Below, in pieces: positions 50,201 to 59,200 of a DNA stretch of 64,000 bases. The notes below the pieces were generated by a model, which worked only from the letters and a program-made list of their open reading frames with translations, made no database searches and was not told the origin of the DNA. Every line of letters begins with the position of its first letter. The first letter of the stretch is position 1. The translations under genes were made by a program, and so were the position numbers. Source of the stretch: Bradysia coprophila (lineage: Eukaryota > Arthropoda > Insecta > Diptera > Sciaridae). Where the stretch lies: positions 10,714,501 to 10,778,500 of the forward strand of contig NW_023503608.1 in the NCBI RefSeq assembly GCF_014529535.1, given 5' to 3'.

Positions 50201-53200
50201 GGATATGAAGTGTTTTTTGAATTGCTTGAATTGATCATAAACTTTTACGGACGGTTACCGTATTACCGCTATAATTATCGTGTTTGTTATCCCTTTACTT
50301 CATTAGTTGTAACATGCTCTTCAATATATAGGACCTTGTTAGACCGTATTCATCTTTGTTGTTGCTGTCAGCAACAGATGACATAACCGTCTGTAACCAG
50401 ATAATAGAGAATAGATAATAGTCTTCTAGAAACTTGGCATTTAGATGACGACTTTTTTTACCGGATAACACTGATAACAACACAAATAATGCCAAAGTGG
50501 TAGGACATGCTTTATTTGAAGTATATAGTTTTTTAATAGCTTTTGCTAAATAAATGTCGGCTATTATTCAGGCTATTATTATTTCCAGTCGATTATTCCC
50601 AGAGCTCGACAGAGTGGTCAGATCAAATAGGAAACAGATTGATCTGAAATTTAAAGGTTTAAAAGTTATTTGGAACGCAGAAGACAATGTACGAAAGTAA
50701 ATGGAAGGATCGGTTCTTGGAGCTTATCTGTTTATACTCTACATCAACGATATGCCGAACATTCTAATGAATGCAACAATTAACCTGTTTGCCGACGACA
50801 CTCTGTTGTATGTTTATGGAACTGATATAAATGAACTGAGTGAAAGAATGAATCGTGAATTAAAAAATGTCGAGAACTGGCTTAAAGTGAATGAATTGAA
50901 ATTGAACGAACAGAAACCCAAAGTGATGCAAATTCAAGGTGGAAGAGTGACAAATGTAGTAAGATTGACTATCAACAACGTGGAACTTGAGACCGTTGAC
51001 AGTATAAAGTATCTAGGCATCATGATCGACAAAAAACTCAATCTGAAAGAAAATGTCCAACTGCTGTGTAAAAAGTAGCACAAAGAAATGGCGTTTTCAG
51101 TAGAATTTCCAAGGACCTGTCTTTCCGAGCTAGGATCAATGTGTACAAATCAGTCATTGCCCCACACTTCGACTATTGTGCTTCACTTCTTCTAACGGTC
51201 AACAACAATGAAATGGACAGAATGCAAAAGCTCCAAAACAAGGCAGTGTGAATCATTCTCAGATGCAGAAGGGACACAAATGTTAGAAGTATGCTCGACA
51301 AACTATCAATACTAAACGTCAAACAAAGAATGTGGATGCAGACGCTGAAGCTGGTGTTTAAAATCAAGAATGGTATGACGCCACAATATTTAATCGAGCA
51401 AACGCAAAGGACGAGTGAAATACATGACCGAAATCTAAGAAATTGTGACGACTTCAGGCTGTCAAAAATCAACAAAACGAAAACTGGGAACACAATGCTG
51501 TACAAAGGACTGAAGCAGTTCAACGACCTACCAGCTGACATAAAAACTGAAAAGATAAAAGTGCAATTTGACAGAAAAATAAAAGACTTTGTAAAAATGA
51601 ATATGTGAAATGGTGAAATAGAGGATAGAATTAATAGAATAAGGAATTAGGTGAAAAAAGATGAGAAATGGAGGAGTGAGAGATCAGTTTGAGAAAAGAA
51701 GATTTGGTCTGAAATGTGATTAAGTTATTATGATGAATGTAGTTGATTTAATTTTGTGATTTTTTAATAGCAGAATGCTAAATAAATGAAAATTATTATT
51801 ATTAAATTATAAAAGAAAATGCATAGGCATAGGTAATCTGCATCAGACTTTAGGGTCATTGACAATTGGATTCTGTTTAAATGAAAGGAAAAGGAAATAT
51901 GTGGAACATGATTTTGTCTAGTTATTTCCCCCTTGTTCTTCATACTAAAGATATGTTTTATTTAGAAGGCAAATGAAATTTAAAAATTGAAAAACAGTTC
52001 TTGCAATTTTTTTTAAAGAAATTCATTGCATTTGAGCAGTGCTCTATGTAGAAGGTATAATTGAGTGTGTTCTTTGAAATACCGCTGAATCTAATGAGTT
52101 AATCTATTTAATATTGTAATCCTACTTCTTCAATTTTAATTGAACATTGTTTGAAGTGGCGTCTTCTGTTTTATATTTTCAGATATATTTTGGTTTTTCA
52201 TGCATTCTGCTTATAATCAATTTACACGATGAACGACACTTTTTGACCGGAAAAGTTGAAAAACCGGTCGGTGAAAGCTTCTTGGAAAAGGGAACAACGT
52301 CTTCAAGTAAGTTGTTTTGGGCTCATAATTTTACTTAATAGAATTTCTATTCGATATTCTATATTTTAGCAACTGTGATATTTGAGATATTGTTAGTGTT
52401 CATTGCTGGTTGCGGTGTAGTAGCGTCCGTACTACTTTTAATTGGACTAAAAGTTGTAAGTAACACCTTGAATTCGAAGATTATTTGAACTATATTAGAA
52501 GTTATTTCTATCAATTGTTAGTTTACTTGCATAAGCTATTTAAGGAGCTTAATGCACACAAACAAACATGCTGCATATTATATATTACTGATGGTTACAA
52601 TTCTCAAACAGATTCACACAAGCATTTTGTTTTGTTAAGTAGAATGTTTCTAACGTGACAGATTACATCAAAAATCACATATATTAAGCTTTGTTCAATT
52701 TTACAATACCAAAGTTCGAAACTATTTTCAACCGACGTAAAATGGGAATGTGTAAATACAGGGTTTATGTTTTGTTAAAATTATTCGCATCAAGTGCGAG
52801 TGGAGAAAATTTTACTCCTATTTCAGATTCTCATTTTATGTCATGTAAATTAATGAATCTTTCGCGAATTTAAACCGTGAGCTTTTTAGCTAGTAAGTAA
52901 CAATTTCAGAAACAAGCACCGGAGACATATAATTTATGTTGGAAAAAATTAGTTTAAAAGGAATCCATTAAATATCGAATTAAGCACCATCTTGCAATGT
53001 ATATAATAAACATATTTTCTCCATTTTTACATGAAATTTATCGAAAAACTTTTCACAGCACCAGAAACATGGTATATGAAACCGCATATATGAAAGAAAA
53101 TTTTATACCATCACGTTGTATACTGATATTATTTTTCGTATGCTGAGATTATGGTTTCGCATAACCCACCATATCCATACAAAATCTAAATTTTAAATGA

Positions 53201-56200
53201 AAATCTATTTGATTCAATTTTGTTTCATTAATTACTCGGTTCAGATGTAATATGAAATATATTATGGCGTTTTGTCAATATTGTTAATTTATATTATTTT
53301 CCCCCAGCCGAATTAATAGGATAATATTGAGTCTTGTCGCAGTAAATAATTGCTATACTTATTATGTCTATAAAATGGTGTTATATACAATGCGACAGGA
53401 AAACGACATTGGAATTTTACATTATGAAAAGAAATGAGACTTTAATCCACACGAGAGTTATTTGTTTTTTGTGTCAGGGTATGGTCGTAGTACAACGAAC
53501 TAGCCCGTCATCAGTAGAAAGATAGTTTGTTTGGATATTAATCGAATGAAAACTCTACACAATTTATTTCTAAAAAAAGCTATATTTAGGACTGCAACTA
53601 ATGTAATGAGGTGTTGTCTGTATGGTATTAAATGTGACAGATGCAGAGCGTTTGGATAGTCTTCAAAAGTTCTTATATACATTTACTTGCTACATATAAA
53701 TTACTGCAGCATGTAAATTATCAAACGTGAGTGCTTGCACATTATTGTGTTGCCTTAGAGATTACTCCACTCGCCGTCGGCTCGTTTCATAATTCTCACA
53801 CTTGCCAAAACAATCATGTTGATAGTGTCCCCAGATGTTCGGTCCTCTGGCAGACGCGTTCAATTATGTTGATGAAAGGCAAAAATTAAAAGAGAACTCC
53901 TGATGAAAAATGAAAGTTCTATTTCCACACAAACTTTCCATTTAAAAAATCTTTGAGAAACGATAGCTCTATTATCAATGCAATAATTAAATCTGTTAAT
54001 TCCATGTATGCTAGAAGATCTTCTATTTCGTTGGTTTTAACGTACAATAAGGATTTTTTTAGGTGTAGCCGCATCTTGTCAGGGGCTCATGTTTTTGGCT
54101 CAAGGACTCAACACCTATTTCTGTGATCAGAAAAAAAGCTAGTGGTCCGATCCGACGTCAAATATATTTTCTTTCTTGATCATTATTCTGAATTTGAATT
54201 TTCGAGTAGACGATTCTTTCCTATTGTAAAGACTACTAAAATTAGGTTTTACATTTTTTTACACGAATTAACATTTGATGTCTACTCTAACATATAATTA
54301 AGATTTTCAATATTTACGAGAAAATCGAATTTTTTGGCCAAATTATCTGGGAGCTCTTTTCATGATAGCTTATTTGAAAGGTTTCATAGAGAATGGAAGA
54401 ATAGAAATATTTCCTGGATAAAATTTAAATTATTTTGAACTATCGCAGTTACAAAGCCTATTTACCTGTAAAGAGACAACAAACTTTTTTTAATTTACTT
54501 ATTTTTACATACTTCCTGTTATAAACGTGTTTCCCGTTACTAACTGAGTACTTTTGTCAAAAAATCGCATAAACTTTTCATATTAAAAAAGCAGTGTTGC
54601 CTTTTCCATACGACCAATTTGGGCAAGTGCCCGTGGCGCCCAAAAAAATTGGCGTTGGGATCTATAAAAAAAAGTTTGAGTCAAATTTGGAGCTAAGAAA
54701 GAATATTTGTGGTGCAAATTTAAAAATTGCCCTTGGCGCTAAAAATGTGAAAAGCTAATTTATCTTACAAGATGATGAAGAAAAAAATCAAAAATCAAGG
54801 GTGAATCAAGGGAGAACAAATTTTCCTAATTTGATAGATGCGAAAGCTATTTTTTGATTTATTTAAAATGTTTAAGATTCCTCAAGTTTCAGAGTATTTC
54901 TGTCTACAACTCCCAGAAAGATATTAGAGAACAAAAAGCACAAAAAGCAAAGTGGAACGATTAAAATCAAGTGATTCAGTGATTTTTCTGTTAACACCAA
55001 GCTTCACCAAGCTTATTGTAGCTTTTTTAAACGACCCTCCAAACATTTGGTATCCATAAAAGGACTCCACAGAAGATTCAGAATTTTTTAAAAGGGCAGA
55101 ATATGGGTCCTCTTTAGTTTTTTTTTTTTTTATTAAAGTAAGCCGCTCTACTAGCGTAGAGCACGCACGGGGGCCTCCGTTTGGGCCCATTGAACTGACT
55201 TTGGGGTAAGGTTAGACATTCGCTGTTGTATGGGGCTATCCCAAACTGACGGTGTAGCTCGGAATGTCCTCCGATTGCAAAGATCTATTTCCTCAGGCTC
55301 TGCCTGAGTATGTTTTTGTCAACACATTACTTCATCTGTTTAATGATGAAAGTGACAGAAACAGCAGTGAAATTTTTAAGGAAACGATATCAACGAGCAT
55401 TACAATCACTGAAGCACATGTCTGAATATGAAAAAGAACAAAAAGTCTTGTACAAAGCGTATACAGAAGTCTGTACCGTTTGTACCGATAAAAATATCAT
55501 TCTGCATTTCCAATGGAAATTCTTCTTACAAAACAAATTCACTGTTCAATATGAATTTTAACTTAGTTTTGCTCAAAAGAAGTCCAAGTACCGCTACAGC
55601 TGTAAATAACAATTAGATAGTTTACACATTCAATTATATCATGAGCCATCAGGCAAGAGATCCGTGGATCATTAGAATCAGGTTCATTAAGAGTCCCGAC
55701 ATAGAGCCATACGGCGAAGAGTTCTTTCGAACGATTGTACAACAATTGTACCAGAAATTTCATTGTAAATCCAAACAAAATCATCGCTGTTCATAAGCAC
55801 ATGTCCGTTAACAAAAGAGAACAATAGAATTGTACAAGCCGTACATATTGATCAAAGAAAAAGTGGTTCACGAGCAAACGATTTTGATTTTGTCAATAAA
55901 TTTTAAATTATTTCTATTTGACCACACATAATTAGCCAAGAAACATCGAAAGCATCAAAAAGCAGCACAAAATTAAACAAAATCACAAATCTATTTACAC
56001 AAAGAAGCACAAAAGAAACACTTTCAGAGAGCGACGTATAAACACGTCCGTTCACTATGCCGTTCACAGCAGGATCACCTTTAGTTAATATAGTCAATAT
56101 AGTTAATATGTCGGCGATGTGTAACAAAATCTTTTTTGGCCAGTTATTTCTAAGATTGTTTTTTTTAAGTACTCTGGAATGTCTACTGAATCAATTGCTT

Positions 56201-59200
56201 CATGCTTTCCAAAAATCACGGATGGCCTGTTTCCGTGTTACATAAAACTTGTTCGAAGTTTTCGCAAATTGACTCTTAATGTCTATTATATCCACAGGCA
56301 GCAAATATTCGACAAGTTCAGACTGTTACACTCATGATACAGTGAAATTTCTGTGATGGCAAATAACGATGGTAGTGTAGCCATTTCGAGCTTTGTAGCC
56401 AATTGGCAACACACTATGGTCCTTGCTTTAGTCCCCCTGTTTGCTATATAAGAAGCATTTTTCGCTGCATTCGAAGAATTTTTTGTCGTTGTCGGCAACA
56501 GATGACTAGAATTTACTAAAAGGTGCCGAACTATTCAATCAGGCTTTTATTTTGGACATATCGATCAAGATCAATTTTAGAACCCTGGTATTTACTATTT
56601 TATATATGACCTAGAGCCAGAATAATGACTCAAATGTCGACCAAAGTCGATGAATATTTTGACATTGGATGAGAGTAGATGAACACGATTTATAGACTCC
56701 CTACACCCCAGATGTTCATTGACGTGTATTAGATTTAGTAAAACCGTTGGCACCGTTGTATGCTTAACATAATTTTAAATATTTCAGGATCGCAGAGAAT
56801 TCTTAATACCATGGATTTTTACCATAATTGCTTATTTATTGATAGAATTGGCTTATTTTATTTATCTCCTTATAATGCAGGTAATAATTGTTGAATAAAC
56901 AGTAAATCAATTGAATGAATATTCTAAACACTAAACTTTCATTGCAGTTTCGTTTCGATACTGTAGCAGCAACTATTTACACCGTAGAATTATTCAACTT
57001 GTGTCTAATCGTAATTACTTTTCCTTTCTATTTGTTTTGTTTTTTTGAACAAACGAAATGATTCAATTCAATTTTCAATAATTTCCATTCAATTTCCCAT
57101 TCCAATTCCAGTTTTATTGTTTACTGTGCGTGATTTCACAGTATCAAGAATACAGGGCTGGCCATGGTGGTGCTACTAGACATGAGTTAATAACACAAGT
57201 AAGTATTGGATATTGCTGATATTTCCCATAAAAAAATGAAAATAATTTTCAATTTTCGTTTGGGTTTGTTTGCTATATAAATATGACGTGATGGCATGTG
57301 CGATAAGTTTTAATGATAGGTCATCATACCAATAGAGTGGTGGTGGTTGTCGGGGATAAAAAAAAGAAAAAGATAATTTAAGCGTCTCTATATAGATTGA
57401 TGGTGGATGTTGTGTGGATAAGAATGTTATTGAAATTGATTGAGTGGATGAGAAAAAATAAAATAAAAATGTTATGTCTGTGTAATGTCCATTTATTTGC
57501 CCTGTGTATGACCCTAAATGACATCAATTACAGTTCAAGAACCAGAACGCTTATGGAAAATATTATAATGGAATAATGGCATAAAATGTATTCATTAATG
57601 TTTGCACTCTGGAAAAACAATTTTCCATTATTTGCCCTCTTATAACGCTAAGCGGGTAAAATGAATAAAGACCAGCAAACTTAACAAGTATTTAATTAAA
57701 AATTTTCAAAGTTTTGTTTTCCGCTAAATTGGTAAATATTCCAGAAGACAGTCAATTTTGATACTCTATATAACATGGAAAACTTTACCGTTTTCCGTTA
57801 AATTGGTTATATTGAATTTAGTCAGATTAAATTAATTTTTTATACTGCTACTACAAACATGCAGAACTGCACTCTGCCCAAGTAAACAATAGAACTAGCA
57901 TTTCTGTTTTTAATAAACATAAGAACCGAAAATGTTCAAAAATGCTTGATGAAATTTCATTATAATATTTCGGTATTTTGAACTTACTGTTGAATGGCCA
58001 AGAGGTTTGTAGAACGATTCGTGCACCCTTCACAGAAGGTGCTTGTTCACATTTAATAATTTACTTTACAACTTCGCGGTTGGCAAACTTTACCCCTTTT
58101 TGTAAGCAATATAATGTACTGTGTCTATAAGACTGTAGTGAGTATGCCTACTCATGATGGTGATGATGATAAAATGATGGAAATAGTTCTTCTTGAATGA
58201 AACTTGTTAATCTGAGCCAAGAGCGAAGGTAATTAGAAGCTTTATTTCCACCACCATTTTTTCTAGAGACATGTGATACTCTAATCGCTTGTTTTGTTGT
58301 TTTGAAATTATCATTTCTCTAACGTATATACTCTTTGATACAAAATCTACTACTTCAATATTCTTATTATATATTTCGCTATATGATCAATAGCCAAAAC
58401 CTACTGCTTCTTGTCGTCGCTGCTGATAGATATGTATATTAGATGACTATCACTGTTTCTATAAATTCAATGCGAACTCTACTGTAGCAGCTAGCGGTGA
58501 ACTTCCCCTACACTCGCATGTCATATGTCGTACACATAATCAAAATCGAATTGAAAAATATTTACAATTTCAATCAATAATTATTGATGAGCGTGATTGG
58601 TGATTGTTTTAAATTAAAGTAAATTCCAATTAAAAATTCGATAGGAGACTTATTTCAATCAATGTACAACAAAACCATCAAACAACAAAACAAAACAAAA
58701 AATAAAGAAAACCACGAAACACGTTTCGGCTGCAAGGGCTGTCATTGCTATTCTTGCCTTTATTTATTGAGAGATTCGAAACGAAAACATATTCCACCGA
58801 ATTACGTAAGACAAAGACAGATATGAGAGATGGTTGTACCATAGATTTACCATAGTAGGATTCTGTAATTCAAAAACTTTCTGGATAAACCAGTTAAAAC
58901 ACTTTCCATTGTTTGAAATAACTGAAAATTTATTGTTGGCATGTGGATCTCGTTTAATTGAATTACATGAAGTCGAAATGAAGTGATTAATTCAATCCTT
59001 TGAATCTGTTTTCAGGCACATATTCAATACATTCCACCGTCAACAACAAATTTCGTACGACCTCATCGGACAGTCAAAAATCAAATACTCTGTCCGCATA
59101 CAAATTGCTCGATTATAGCAGAAGAACCCCATCTAAATGGCGGTACGTATATTTGCTTTAAATCTTATATAAACCTATCGGTATTATATGTGCGGGACAA

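Larger units (their letters stand above)
48861..50579. other. Intron stretch with CGAT-rich tract
   Basis: No gene. It contains a left-half copy of the 105-bp repeat (48976-49021), the CGAT-rich tract listed next, and one full copy of the repeat (50288-50391). Confidence 0.45.

Noticed and set aside
51173..51541. Minus-strand open frame of 122 codons
   Set aside because: It is the antisense of the LINE reverse transcriptase relic at 50600-51810, whose plus-strand frames have clear family motifs.
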